Below, piece by piece: positions 32,996 through 43,566 of a DNA stretch of 64,000 nucleotides (positions within the stretch are counted from its first letter, which is position 1; each line of letters opens with the position of its first letter). Below the pieces are notes generated by a model. It made no database searches. It saw nothing but the letters and a program-made list of their open reading frames with translations, and was not told the origin of the DNA. The stretch spans positions 150,835-214,834 of the forward strand of contig NW_005179007.1 of the NCBI RefSeq assembly GCF_000350225.1. The letters run 5' to 3'. Origin of the DNA: Chondrus crispus (lineage: Eukaryota > Rhodophyta > Florideophyceae > Gigartinales > Gigartinaceae). The position numbers were made by a program, and so were the translations under genes.

Positions 32996-34260
32996 TCACA
33001 CTCTTCTCCAGATATCTCCATCACAGTACGCAGCAGGAGCGTACCTCTGTGAGTAGCAAAGATCCTCCGTCCATTCCTTGCCACGATTTCCTTTGCGGCA
33101 AGATCCTCTGTTAGACAGCCAGTGTCGGCACCACACCATGTGGTCAGAAGCTCCAGAGTCAATTATAAACATGGACTTATTTGGAATCTTCTCATTTCTA
33201 CGAACAAAGTCTCGGGCTGTTGACAGCGTTGCCTCACTACTATTGATGTCAGTGTTCGTTCTGCTTTCGGTGCTCGAACTGCAATGAACCGAAATTTCGT
33301 GTGCATTTGAACTTTTTGCTAACAGTAACTGTGCCTGATGGGCCCTTCGCATGCCCTGATTCCTTTCCATTTCGTCGGAAAATGTCATCTTGCGAATCTT
33401 GCCCTCTCTCGCGAAGCAATTTCGCGCAATATGGCCAACTTTGTGTAGCCTTTGCGTGTCTCATTCTTCATCAGAAGCTTCTTCTTCCAGCGATGATTTC
33501 CTCGGCCACTACCACCCGCCATGAGTGCCCTTGCTTCGTCACCATCTTTCAGTGTTTTACCCAGAACCCCATCCCGGAGCAACATTTCATCGTACTCCTG
33601 GAGCAGTGTTGCGGTTCCTGATTTCCAATCCAGATGATCTTGAACGCCCCAGAAGCGATGAGATGGCATGGCCAAATGGGGAGCGATTCTTGTCACCAAA
33701 TGAAGCCAGTAACATTGCAACTTGTAATCTTCCGCGACATCACTCTTCATTGCAGCGGGACGATTAAATTTCGCTTCGTACGCATCAAAGTAGTCTTGCA
33801 TTGCCTGTCCCTTGTAGGACATGCGAGAACGTTTCGTTGCAATTGCACTCTAGTAGCTGTGTTTGAGACATCATATCGATCTTGCAATTTCTTCCACATC
33901 TTGAAAGGTTTATCTTTATCGCTCAAGCAATGACGTAACGGTCTGTCACCGAGACCCTGGATCAATGTCGCGCGAGCAAGCGTGTCAAATGCGGGGGCCT
34001 TCCCCAACAACTCAATGCAGCGCGTTCGCAAAGGAAGCGCGTACGCACTCGCTGTGTGTTGCGCGACAGAATATTGCCTTTTGTGTGCGATAATGCTTGG
34101 TGAGCTCCGTCACCTCGCGGTGACGGGGGCCATCCATAACAACAAACTCATCGGGATGCCTGGTGCAGTATCGGTCCTTCCTACTATAATGCCTCGGCCT
34201 TCTTCTGCTTACAAAACACGAGCTCGACTTCCCGGTTCACCTGCCTGTCTCGCTGCATAA
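32996..34260 (-). pseudogene. Copia gag and protease remnants
   Basis: 33747-34031 (RCIELLGKAPAFDTLARATL, KMWKKLQDRYDVSN) and 33385-33822 (MSYKGQAMQDYFDAYEAKFN) are UBN2-type copia gag. 32996-33388 has SMFIIDSGASDHMVW, the copia protease motif with its DSGA. Several frame breaks. A frame at 34100-34342 ending in KAEAL may be further gag or leader sequence. Confidence 0.75.
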
Positions 34261-34342
34261 CTTCCATGTCGCTAGTGACCGGGCTCCCTTCCGCGTCGAC
34301 ACCAGACACTACGTTCGCTTCAAGGGCATTAAAGTCCACTTT

Positions 34343-34957
34343 CTAGAACTTCATCCGTCCGCCTACGCTCCGACGTGAAGCGTAGTACTTCCCGGCGCGG
34401 AAGCCGTGGACGCACATCACCCGCCGCACCTCCCAACGACGTTGGTCGGGCTCCGACACTCCAATCTTGTTAAGCAAGCCCCACGTTCCCGATACTTCGA
34501 CATCGAATATCCTTCCCTTCCTTTCTTTCAACAGCGCTAAAAGAACAGTCGACACCTCCGCCCAACGCTCAGCTTCTGAAGAACCCTGTCTCGATTGACG
34601 GTCAGCTCGATGCGGCCGGCGACAAGAAGGACCTCGCTGGACCTCTACTTCCCTCCCAGCCATGCCATCACCTCGACCGCTCGCTTCCCATTTCCATCGG
34701 TGGTCCACAGGCCAGTCATAAGCGAGCAGACGTGCAACCCCCGATCCCTGGCCTGACAGTGCTCTATAAGTTCGAGGAGGTCGCACGAAGGCGCACAGAT
34801 GAAGCAGCCCGACGACAATGAAAAGCTCGGAGGTGGGGAAGCCACGGCGCGCAGGTGTGATGGCGGAGCGCCGGAGCGCCGGAGCGGCGATGCGGAATGC
34901 AAAGTCGAATGGCGGAGCACGGCTGCGATATGCGACGACTGCGGTGTGGACGCGCAA
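34343..34957 (-). CDS. Unassigned 204-codon ORF upstream of copia gag
   Basis: The C-terminal half (EVSTVLLALLKERKGRIFDV, LLNKIGVSEPDQRRWEVRRV, FRAGKYYASRRSVGGRMKF) reads like a folded basic protein, and the N-terminal half is Arg/Pro-rich. After the TGA, TAA or TAG end at 34343, the same strand continues in an open frame (VDFNALEANVVSGVDAEGSP) towards copia gag, so this may be the 5' part of the copia gag region. No domain was recognised. Confidence 0.3.
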   Translation of the reverse strand: MRVHTAVVAYRSRAPPFDFAFRIAAPALRRSAITPARRGFPTSELFIVVGLLHLCAFVRPPRTYRALSGQGSGVARLLAYDWPVDHRWKWEASGRGDGMAGREVEVQRGPSCRRPHRADRQSRQGSSEAERWAEVSTVLLALLKERKGRIFDVEVSGTWGLLNKIGVSEPDQRRWEVRRVMCVHGFRAGKYYASRRSVGGRMKF

Positions 34958-35609
34958 CAGACGACGAATTAGGCAGCAAGGGCGATCGAGCGCGCGCAGA
35001 AGTGAGCGCTTGTATGGCGAGGACTGACAGTGGGCGCGCGCAAGTGTCGAGGACCGGAAGCTGTTGGTCCGCGCAGGATTTGGGGGTCAATTGGGACCGA
35101 AAAGGGCGGCCAGAGAAGGGGAAATAACTCAACGAGCCAGCGCTCTTACCCTACGCAAATTCAGAAGGCCGCCTTGCCAGGGCAACGGATCTGGTATCGG
35201 GCGGCAGCGGCGCGGCGTCAGATTCATACAGAGTTGGCGCAGACGGCCGTCAACCGTCGCCGCGTGCCCCAATTTTAGGGCCAACAGGGGGTGTGTGGGA
35301 TGCTGGAAACTGAAGTTTATTCGGTTGGCCCTAAATCTGGGAAAAAGGAACTTATCCATGCGACGCGCCGGCGGGAAATCCGGCGATATTAAAGTCCGAG
35401 GCCGGTATCCCGACCGAACCTCAGGGGTAACTTGCTACCCTCTAACAGCGCCTGCAAAAAGTCCCCACCATCCGAAGTATCCCCGTCCCCCTCACTCTCG
35501 CGACTCCTTTCCCCCGCCACTGTGCGCGACGAGCGCGGCTACTACTAACCTCATCGTTACCTTTCTCCCACGGAATATTAATTTACGGCGTAAAATATGA
35601 ATTTGTAAT
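34958..35609. other. No supported gene; small inverted repeat
   Basis: TTTAGGGCCAAC (from about 35272) and its complement (from about 35325) form 12-bp arms about 40 bp apart. Several overlapping Arg-rich frames are not convincing. This may include the 5' LTR of the degenerate copia element, but no matching 3' copy was seen. Confidence 0.35.
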
Positions 35610-36322
35610 TTAGGCGGGACTCTCTTTGGCGTCGGGCGTTCTGAAAATGAATCCTTGAGCAATTGTGTCATGCGAAATTATGGGGTCGGCGAAGGGAAGA
35701 TCACAGAGCTGACAGTGTAGGCGCGCCACCAGATCGCGGAGGCGATTCAGCGCGCGTGTCCGGCGCAGGTTTTGTGGTAGGACACCAGTCGCAGTGAGGC
35801 AAAAGATCTCGTGCCCGGACGGCAACTGTAGAAGGCACTAATACAAGGCGGCAGGTTGTGGCGGTGGCAATTACGCTGACTTGCAAAGCGCACGATATGC
35901 AGTGCGCAGAACTCTAGAAGTGGCGACAGTTCGTCATCGTCGACTGAATCGATGGTTGAAGAGACAAGGGACGTTGAATGAAAGGCGGAATGGGACGTGA
36001 CTTCTTCCTGTGCTTCGATTTCATCCAGAGCTGGAGCCTGAGAGGCATTTAAATCTGAGGTGTTTGACAAAGGGTCTGGGGATCCGTGGGTGGGTGTCAG
36101 CAGGAAGGAGCATTTAGTGTCCGTAGAGGCGTCGTGGTAGAGTAGGCGTCCAGGCGTGGGGGTATCGAACGACCGGGTGATGGGTGTCGAGGGCTTGTTG
36201 TATCCGGATTCGGTAATAGGATCGGGATGTGAGGCGGCAGCTGTAGTGCGTTGTTTCTTATTGCGCGCTTCGCGCAATACTTCACAGTCGTTTGCCGCAC
36301 GCTTTACGCGTTTCATAAACAA
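35610..36322 (-). CDS. Hypothetical protein, two exons
   Basis: Exon 1 is 35894-36322 (143 codons), the intron 35826-35893 (68 nt, GTGCGC...TTCTACAG, phase 0) and exon 2 35610-35825 (71 codons plus stop). The 214-aa protein starts with a basic stretch (MKRVKRAANDCEVLREARNK), continues Ser/Thr/Pro-rich and acidic, and ends with a well-formed segment: TATGVLPQNLRRTRALNRLR, then DLVARLHCQLCDLPFADPII. I recognise no family. The exon 2 composition and the clean splice sites argue for a real gene. It sits between transposon remnants and might be a host gene or the accessory ORF of an element. Confidence 0.5.
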
Positions 36323-36765
36323 ATACCCGTAAAAGGGTTACGCAAGTAGCATGCCTGATATTGCACACTGAGCAAAATTAGACACATATTAATCCACAGC
36401 GCACGAGGGACCAATTTGGGTCCTCTGTTTCACTCTCGGTTGCTGCGGAGAGGTCGCTTACTTGCACATGTCGATATTGCCCCAACGGCGGGAAGGTGAT
36501 CTGACATGTGTCGGTGCTGGCCACGGAGACGATCAGTGCAGAAGGGAGGGGCACAGTCCCAGTTGACGCGCGGTGCTCAGGGGGGCCGAGACTGTTGTCG
36601 CTTTGGGATGCGGGGTTTGTACGAGTATTGGCGGTGAGGTTTGTAGTATACAGACCGACGCCCACGGAGAATACGAATCTGGCGGCCGGCACGGTGTACA
36701 CGTGGGCGGGCGTGCCCACGAGTAGGGACCGCGCGCGTGTACCGATCGGTCGTGACGTGGCGTAC

Positions 36766-36915
36766 GTGTACAGTAGCGCACGTGTGGTCCGTGCGGTAAA
36801 CTACGGGTATTGCCCGTGTACAGTAGCGCACATGTGGTCCTTGCCGTAGTTGGTAGCTATTACGCGTGTACAGTAGCGTGCCCGTGCAGTGGCAGCATCC
36901 GCGCGATTGATAGTG
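36766..36915 (+). repeat. Three tandem 50-bp units starting GTGTACAGTAGCG
   Basis: GTGTACAGTAGCG starts at 36766, 36816 and 36866, exactly 50 bp apart; the first two units share CATGTGGTCC-type continuations. A related GTGTACAGTA also occurs near 36942 and 31710. The unit contains TGTACA, a perfect hexamer palindrome. Confidence 0.8.
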
Positions 36916-38771
36916 ATTCTGGCGCCGGTATTGTAATTGTGTACAGTACCCGGCACGCACTAGGCGGCAGATACAGTACTGGGACAGGTGTCCGAAGAGT
37001 CCCTTTGAGGGGTTAAGACCTGACACCCGTACCCAACAGTAAACTAGGGCAACTCGCCCCTGTTCCTTTCGCGCCAAATCTACGGCCGTTGGGTAGTTTT
37101 ACCTGAACTGGCTTCTAATCCGTTACCGCTCGCTTCCATATACGCACCACGGAGCGACTGCGCGTAACCGGCCACCTGTGCCACTCCCTTTTTGCGAGCT
37201 CGTCCGTCACGGTTAATTCGCACGCCGAGCGTCTGCGTGGTGTGCTCCCTCTGCCATGAACGCCGCCTCTCACCCAACCGAGGGACGAGAGGAGTTATCC
37301 CACAAGGTTCTTGAGGACGATGAAGTTCACCGTCTTCGTCCTCAGTATTTGTACTACCACTCGATGATAAGTCCAGTGGGGCTGAAACTGAGGTCACCAG
37401 CCTTTTTGGGGTGGTGCTATATATAAACCGGCCTCTATTAAGATTAATATGGCGTTTGCCCGTTGGGGACTGTGGATCCTTAGGGGAATGCCTTCATTGT
37501 AGGTAGCTGAATTGCTTAGGAGAGGTAGTGCCAGCCAATCTGGACAGGTGGCACATCCTGAAAGACTACAGTAGTGATAGCCGTCATAAAATTGTGACAG
37601 TTCAGGATCATAATTTGTGCCAACATCGCAAAACACAGAAATAATCCTGGAAGTTCAGAATTGTCGAGACCTTCCGGTAAGTCAAGAAAATGATAAAAGC
37701 AGAAATAGGAAAGTATATAAGCGAATTCCACTGTATTCAAGTAAGACGGACACCTTTCGGACCACCGAGGCCGGCGCCTATCTTACGCATATCCACTGAG
37801 AACGAAAGTTTGTACAGATATCCGGGGAGGTGGCTTATTGCTAGTACTCATGCACACCATGAGCCGAACAACTGACGGAGTAATGGTCGGTGATGGCCGA
37901 CAAAGAAAAGGCGGCAACAAGGTGCAAAACAGCGATTTATACGCGGCGACCGGGATGGCAGGCGTGGACAAAGCCTTCTGGCCAAACGATTCCAACTCAA
38001 ATATCCTTTCCCTTCTCATAATGCAGGCCCTACTTGTAGTAGGACGCGAAACGAGGTCACGTGCTAAGACAAGGGTCGTTCGTGGGGGCTTGTACTAGAT
38101 AGCTAGGGGGAAGTGGTAGAGGCTTTCCAGCGACTATAAAACCCGGGTGTGCTCTCGAACCACGGAAACTAGAAGCGCACGACGCGGTGTTCTCGACCCA
38201 GCGGGGCTAACATACGGCCAGCGAACCGTGTGCGCGAGCGGGGAGGCAACACGCGACGTCGCCACAAGAGTCTTAGGGCGCGAGCCAGGAGAACGAGAGA
38301 GCGTGAACGAGAAGAAGTTAGTTAGTACCGCGCAAAACCAAGAACGAGAGTCGCATCCTTGGTCCTTGGTTGCTTGTCCCCAAACCGACCCGGCGCTAGC
38401 GCCAACGACACTATATGCTGTACTAGATCGCGGTCGAGATGTAACGGTTGGAGCTAACGAGGCCGCGTCATAGTACACACGTGTGTAGTAGGTCCACGTG
38501 TGTGCGTGTCGAAAGCGAGCAATGCTTTTGTAAATGGGCTTGGTACTGTACGTCGGGGTACTTGAGTTATCTGGATACACGTGTACACGAGTCGTGCGAA
38601 AATGGATACTAGAGTGGCACAAGTTTGTACCACATGGCCCCCCCCCTCAGACGTGGACGCCCCTGTCCACGCCAGGAAGGCTGTGGTGTGATTGTGTACG
38701 CGGATTTTGTGCTCGAAATGTTGTGGTCCTGTGTTTCACGTGCTTTTCTTCCGGATAGATAGATAAAAAAA

Positions 38772-38789
38772 TCTTGTCGTACGACAAGA
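38772..38789. repeat. Perfect 18-bp palindrome with a nearby second half-copy
   Basis: TCTTGTCGTACGACAAGA is self-complementary; 45 bp later TCTTGTCGTCCGACAAAA repeats it with changes. Confidence 0.8.
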
Positions 38790-39105
38790 CCAGGTATGAT
38801 AAAAAATCTTGTCGTCCGACAAAAAAGTCTTGATGATTTTTTCGTTTTGTGGTGGGGAAACGCACTGTACGCCTCCTACATATGAGGGACGCCGGTGTTC
38901 GTGCGATAATCGTGGCGCCGCCCTTCGCATCACGCCATTATCACGAAAAACGAGCGAGCGTGGTTCAAGAGCCAGATCTTGTGGCACGGAGCGGAACATG
39001 GTTCGAGGTAGTCGGGCAGGCGTGGACTCGTAGAGACGCACAACAGAGCAAGGTGAAGAAGGTCTCACAGGTGTCGAAGTCGCGGTCGTCACCTCCCCTT
39101 CCGAG

Positions 39106-39140
39106 GTGTGCCGCACCGGTATGATACCGGTCCGGCACAC
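39106..39140. repeat. Hairpin, 17-bp arms with one mismatch, 1-nt centre
   Basis: Arms 39106-39122 and 39124-39140, built on GTGTGCCGCACCGGTAT, pair at 16 of 17 positions. Confidence 0.8.
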
Positions 39141-39743
39141 GTCGGTGCCGCACCGGTTGCCGGCGTCGACGCGCTTGCATCCGTAAGTACCGTAACAAGT
39201 ATCGCCCCGTTTCATGATTTGGCGGCAGTTTCGTAACAGCTGTCGTTGCCAATGCTCAAAGCGCACAGGTGTTACCTAACTACACTAGTCGATTTTCGGC
39301 AATGAAACGTACGACTGTGCTGCGGAATTCTATTTTGGTTTACATCTGTAGTCGAGTAGCTAGGGGGCCGGCTCCGCGAGATGTCAATGACACGGTGTTT
39401 ACTGAACATTTACTGAGAACTGAAAACTACGAGAGACTATGGAACGCACACACAGAAGCCGAGAGTACTAAATTTACTACTTGTCATTTGAAACTGATGA
39501 AAGTTTCCGACCCTTTACCCCACCGACATTTGCGTTTCCGAAGATCAAGCGCCCTTCTTTGTTGTGCTCAATGGTCCGCATGTTCGGGGGCTCGTCAACT
39601 CGTCGTTCTGTGAAGTTGAACTTGGAGCAAGTTTCAAACTTTTCTCAGGTGTGTCTGACCAAAAGCTTTGGTCGTGCTCCTGGCGACATGGGCGCGACGG
39701 AGTTTTTGCAACCTGCTTTTTCAGCGCCCGTTGTAGCATCTTT

Positions 39744-40025
39744 TCAGTCCTCTGCAGCTCGTGCTTTCTTCGACAGGGAATTCTTGGCAGCCTTCTTGAG
39801 ATTCCTTTGAGATGCGGAGGAGGGCTTCTGACTCCTTGTGAGGGCCAGGTGAAAGACTGCTAGTTTCGCATTCTTTGTCTTGGGACCCAGTGAGCAGTTC
39901 TTTTGGCACCATTTGACTTGCGCGTTCTTCATAGGAGTCTTCTTCGCGAGATTCTTTTTCTTTTTCTTCGTTTTCGTTCTTTTTTTCCTTTGCGCCTTTG
40001 CGCGTGTCTTCTTCCCTATAGCCAT
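39744..40025 (-). CDS. Small Lys/Arg-rich protein (tentative)
   Basis: From ATG 40025, 93 aa, starting MAIGKKTRAKAQRKKRTKTK and ending SLSKKARAAED; about a third is Lys or Arg, so it would be a nuclear or nucleolar basic protein. The same ORF extends 10 codons upstream to 40055. No family could be named. A low-complexity frame can arise by chance opposite a pyrimidine-rich strand, hence low confidence. Confidence 0.3.
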   Translation of the reverse strand: MAIGKKTRAKAQRKKRTKTKKKKKNLAKKTPMKNAQVKWCQKNCSLGPKTKNAKLAVFHLALTRSQKPSSASQRNLKKAAKNSLSKKARAAED

Positions 40026-40302
40026 TTTCGTCTGGGTTTTCTTAGAGCGTCGCACCAGTGCGGTGAGACAGCGTGCAGGGGCGGGTGCTGGAGGGCGGTA
40101 GGGGTGATGTGGCGCGCGTGCGGCAGGGCGATGATTTGCGCGCCCGGCCGCTTGCCGGACGAGTGAAGCGCTTACACGACATTGGTCGGGCGCGGCGGGG
40201 GAGACAGCGGGGAGTAGCCCGGGCGCTAGAAAACCGCTCCGCTTTTTTATCGCGCCAGCCGCTTCGTGCTTGGCGTGCGTCGCGTTCCCCGGCCTCAGAA
40301 GC

Positions 40303-40351
40303 CACTTTTGTTAACCGGTGCGCAAAGTCTGCGCACCGGTTAACAAAAGTG
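40303..40351. repeat. Perfect hairpin, 22-bp arms, 5-nt loop
   Basis: Arms 40303-40324 and 40330-40351 are exact reverse complements around AAGTC. It contains GTTAAC and CCGGTGCGCA and lies between a pyrimidine-rich tract and the Lys-rich ORF. Confidence 0.92.
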
Positions 40352-40684
40352 TCATAACGCACGCGCCTATAGCACGTCTTCCCCAACCTCCAGCTCAACC
40401 TACGCCATTTCTCACTCTTTCCCCTCCCATTCCGCCTTCCTCTTCCTCTCTCCCATTCCTCTTTCTCTCCATCTCCCTCTCTCCATCTCCCTCTCTTTAT
40501 CTTTCTCTTTCCATTTACCTCCCCTATACTCCCTTTCTCACTCCCTGCCGATGCCGCTTCCGGCTTTCCTTTCCATTCTGTCTCCCTCACCCCCCGCTGG
40601 CGCCTCATCGCCCGCTTCGACCAGACACCGTCCCCCTCCCATCCAGGAGACCCGCACCCCCTTACTACCTTCTCTGCCTTTTAA

Positions 40685-41023
40685 ATCATCCTCCCTCGCG
40701 GCTACCCCTTCGCCGTCGCGCCAAACTACCTCCACTTCATCCTCCTCCTCATCTCGCGCCGGCTAACCAGCTCCGCTTACTACGTCCTCAGCGCCACCTC
40801 GCCCCTCTGCGCGCTGGGTCTCGGCTCCTTGCAGGCCCTTCCGCTGGCAGCCGCCTTGCAATGGGTCCTGAAGGATGGTCTGAACCTGTTAACCAAGCTT
40901 CTGGTGTTTGCGCACCTGGCCTCCTCCATAAACTTCCACCGGCCCCGCTTTCGTCAGCAGGGCGACTCGCTCATGGCTCTCTCGGCCCTCGTCGAGATCT
41001 GCTCCATCACCCGTGCGGTCTAA
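40685..41023 (+). pseudogene. RUS (root UVB sensitive, DUF647) fragment
   Basis: The frame from 40685 reads LPRGYPFAVAPNYLHF, SSAYYVLSATSPLCALGLGS, LPLAAALQWVLKDGLNLLTK and ALSALVEICSITRA, then TAA. This follows the DUF647 pattern: LP.GYP.SV...Y..F, TQALL..IGVG, A..QW.LKDG.G...., then the D..E helix. RUS proteins of plants, animals and algae are about 400-500 aa; only about 110 aa remain. The frame is closed upstream by a TAA at 40682 and no splice acceptor was found; downstream, another frame (SGAAYRVFLDAFAHLFALV) may hold a shifted remnant. Probably a truncated duplicate. Confidence 0.6.
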
Positions 41024-41145
41024 CTCTTCCTTTTTCGGCGGCGCGGCCGCCACGCTGCGCGAGGGCGCTTAGCGGCGCGGCCTACCGCGTCTTCCTGGAC
41101 GCCTTCGCCCACCTTTTTGCCTTAGTCTAGCCCTCTCTGCATGGC

Positions 41146-41346
41146 TCACTTTGGCTTGTAAGTGTTGGTATCGTCATTGTGTGATATTAAACCGTCCGGG
41201 GCGTTACAACTTTCTGCATATGAATTGAGAATAGTTGTAACATAGTCTTGCACTAGTGGGTCCTCTAAAATGAAGAGAACAACAACTATCGATGACAAGC
41301 ACAACAGTGATGCAGGCGCGCGAAGCAGACTTGAAATCTTTATCAA
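41146..41346 (-). CDS. Possible small secreted or membrane protein
   Basis: 66 aa with a hydrophobic N-terminal segment (LLRAPASLLCLSSIVVVLFI) preceded by MIKISS, then an acidic tail with one Cys. This is signal-peptide-like, but a short ORF of this kind is weak evidence. Confidence 0.25.
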   Translation of the reverse strand: MIKISSLLRAPASLLCLSSIVVVLFILEDPLVQDYVTTILNSYAESCNAPDGLISHNDDTNTYKPK

Positions 41347-41605
41347 ACTAAGAACTCATAGACTACTTTTGACTTTTGAATGAGGCCGAGCCCTCTAGCG
41401 TCGAGCTTCAAGGAGAACTTGTGGTCGAGAATCTCAGAGCTGAGAAAATGTGCTAGTTGCAACCGCTGAAGACAGAGCTACGCATGTCTATGCACAGAAC
41501 TTCATCGATGGTGGCAGTGCGTCTGCGTGTAGAGCGCAGGCTTTGATCAAACGCTCGCTTTTCTGAAGCAGATAGCTTTGCTCTCTTCAGTGTACCACGA
41601 GTATG

Positions 41606-42527
41606 CTACTCCAGCCAGCATGGTGCGCACACCGCATGCTTGCATGTTCCGCAGAACTGTATCTGTCTAGACCCCTTTCGCCTATTCTTACCCTTGTCTT
41701 CCTTAATCCCGCGAATAGACCAGCTATTCAACACGCAATATGTAGACGGGCATGCGACGCGATTGTGAGGAAGTCCTTTGTTTAAGCGCCTCGCCTTGTG
41801 TGTCCCGACGTTGTAGCGCTCCGCGGCATTTCGACTGAACATCGGAACAAGCTTCCCCATGTACTCATCAGCACGTTCCCCTGTATTCAACGGGTCCGCC
41901 AATTGACATTTCTCGACCCCCTCTTTTGCCAGAAGTCGGGCAAATTCACTGAACGTTTGACACTGTGTCACCCTGTGTCACAAAGCGGCTTATCCTTTTC
42001 TCCAGCACGTTCTTCAAAATCCGCTTTCGTTAGCAGTCCAAGTTGGCGAGCTTTGTGAAGCCGATACTTCACGGCGGCGTTATTGAACTGCATGCACAGC
42101 AACCGCGCAACTATCGAGACCATGGGATTCTCACTAATATTGCTTCGAGCCAGCTTCGTAAGGTAGCCTGAGATAATGTCTACTTTCAAATTACTCCAGT
42201 ACACCGCAGGGGTAAGGGGGATCATCCCAGCTGGGGGAGTTCGCTGACCTCTTTCCTAGACTTTAGCTCTGATTGCTTGGCTCAGGCCGTAGTACGTAGT
42301 ACTGTAAATATCCGATGAGTCTGAGCCCTTGAGAAGGCTTTCGTACGCTTTGGTAACATTTTTGCAATCCTGCCCAACTCAATTGAAGCACGATGCCCGC
42401 ACACAATCCATAGAAAAAGCGTAGTTTGCCGAGGCGACTGGGAGAACGTAATATGGCAGATGTACACCACTCCTCTCTCACCTATCGAGCAGCCTGTCAC
42501 AGGCTGCTGGTACGGTACCCACGACAT
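41606..42527 (-). CDS. Unrecognised ORF pieces ending in a CxxC pair (element-like)
   Basis: Pieces 42263-42527, 41968-42225 and 41606-41971 follow each other on the minus strand in different frames. They read SQSPRQTTLFLWIVCGHRAS, NISENPMVSIVARLLCMQFN, then QTFSEFARLLAKEGVEKCQL, and end QIQFCGTCKHAVCAPCWLE. Two CxxC pairs close to a C-terminus resemble the zinc ribbon that ends piggyBac-type and some other transposases. The frame shift near 41970 falls in an otherwise continuous coding-like text. They look like the 3' part of the unit that begins at 45491. Confidence 0.4.
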
Positions 42528-43383
42528 AGAGTACGTTGTTCAGACCAAGAGTTGCAGCGTGGTGCAAACCTTGTTCTCGATACGAGGTTGTGGGGACAAG
42601 CTCTCTGAAGAGCTTCGTGCTGCTCTCAGCAATACCCACGTTTTCGAGGGATATGACACAGCCGTACTTGTCCCAAAGTACTTTTGAGGCTTCTATCGTC
42701 CTCAAGGATGTCATAGTCATAAATTCTACAGCAAAGGCGTTCACATCACCATAATAATCGGTGGCAGCTAGCAGGGCATTAGCGCTGTCTGTGAGCATGC
42801 TACACCGCCGGCTCTCTAAAAGCCCTGTCAGGCGGACGTGTTTTACATCACACAAAAAAACTTCATCCCACTGGTAGGTCCAGCTTCCTACTGGGCACCG
42901 GTAGGCGCCACCACAGGTCTTCAAAAAATTTGGCATCGCCTCGACTATCTTTGCTTCGTTCCTGGTCCCTTCTTTCATGGCAGCCGTCTCCACGAGAGGC
43001 TTCATCACCCATGCTGCCAACGACGCCTCTCGAAAGGAATGGCACACCTTCTCCACTGCCTCCTGCACCATGTGATCCTCCGTTAACGTACTCTGCTCTC
43101 CGATGTCCCCGTCTAAGTCTACGGATCCCGAAGCAATGTCGGATTTTAGGTGATTCATCGCAGCCAATAACTCCGCTTTGGTGGCGCGACTGTCTACAGT
43201 CCTGGCGAAAACCTCGAGCATTGACTCCAGTTCGGCTTTATTGTGGCTCGCCATGTGGGTTGCCGTCATCCCTGCGATTCTTGTAGCCATTGCGTTTGGC
43301 GAAGAGGGGCTTGGAGCTTCTGTCAATCTTAGTCCTAAAGCAAAAATAACATGCAAAAATAACATCTTCTCATTTCGGAGCAA
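42478..43383 (-). CDS. Unrecognised 301-codon ORF (element-like)
   Basis: A good composition throughout, with MATRIAGMTATHMASHNKAE as a likely internal start. Further on are THMVQEAVEKVCHSF-type helices, GGAYRCPVGSWTYQWDEVFL with two Cys, and SLENVGIAESSTKLFRELVP. It ends in LNNVLYVVGTVPAACDRLLD. I recognise no family. It is followed by the pieces 41606-42527 on the same strand, and preceded by 43567-44457, with a 42-bp-scale perfect hairpin between them (43480-43525). Confidence 0.45.
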   Translation of the reverse strand: MLRNEKMLFLHVIFALGLRLTEAPSPSSPNAMATRIAGMTATHMASHNKAELESMLEVFARTVDSRATKAELLAAMNHLKSDIASGSVDLDGDIGEQSTLTEDHMVQEAVEKVCHSFREASLAAWVMKPLVETAAMKEGTRNEAKIVEAMPNFLKTCGGAYRCPVGSWTYQWDEVFLCDVKHVRLTGLLESRRCSMLTDSANALLAATDYYGDVNAFAVEFMTMTSLRTIEASKVLWDKYGCVISLENVGIAESSTKLFRELVPTTSYREQGLHHAATLGLNNVLYVVGTVPAACDRLLDR

Positions 43384-43479
43384 TGTGCTCCTTTACCTCG
43401 TTAACATCTTGAATTAGCGGTGCAGATCCTTCCGACAACACAGAGCCGCGCTGCAAGGAGGCCAGGCCGTTCATGTTTG

Positions 43480-43525
43480 TGACGTAATCACGTGCGACTG
43501 CTGCCAGTCGCACGTGATTACGTCA
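43480..43525. repeat. Perfect hairpin, 21-bp arms, 4-nt loop
   Basis: Arms 43480-43500 and 43505-43525 pair exactly around CTGC and contain TGACGTAATCACGTG, a bZIP-like site. It lies 42 bp past the stop of the minus-strand ORF 43567-44457. Confidence 0.92.
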
Positions 43526-43566
43526 AGTGTTGTGGCAGCACCTTGCAACAACTGCACCAATCTTTC

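Larger units (their letters stand above)
26472..34260 (-). mobile_element. Degenerate Ty1/copia retrotransposon, minus strand, with nested insertions
   Basis: Read on the minus strand the order is gag (about 34.0-33.4 kb), protease (33.2 kb), GAG-pre-integrase and integrase (32.7-31.96 kb), RT (31.0-29.8 kb) and an RNase H remnant (26.6-26.5 kb). This is copia order. It is broken by many stops and frameshifts, by an LTR-like insertion at about 31.2-31.8 kb and by a hAT element at 26617-29812. RNase H is cut off after the first catalytic segment. Neither LTR was located with confidence. Confidence 0.85.
36323..39743. other. 3.4 kb of LTR-like and repeat sequence without a supported gene
   Basis: It contains the 50-bp tandem repeat (36766-36915), palindromes at 38772-38789 and 39106-39140, a TATA-like GACTATAAAACCCGG near 38132 followed by GC-rich sequence typical of an LTR, and a minus-strand 105-codon ORF (37080-37397) without a recognised domain. 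A minus-strand frame at about 39480-39610 (EPPNMRTIEHNKEGRLIFGN) looks coding-like but is isolated. Confidence 0.4.

Noticed and set aside
36766-36915. CRISPR-like array (regular repeats)
   Set aside because: Units are continuous 50-bp tandem copies with diverged sequence, not identical repeats separated by unique spacers, and the window is eukaryotic.
40318-41130. 270-codon plus-strand ORF as a gene
   Set aside because: It is Pro/Leu/Ser low complexity in a pyrimidine-rich tract and overlaps the recognisable RUS frame; a shadow.
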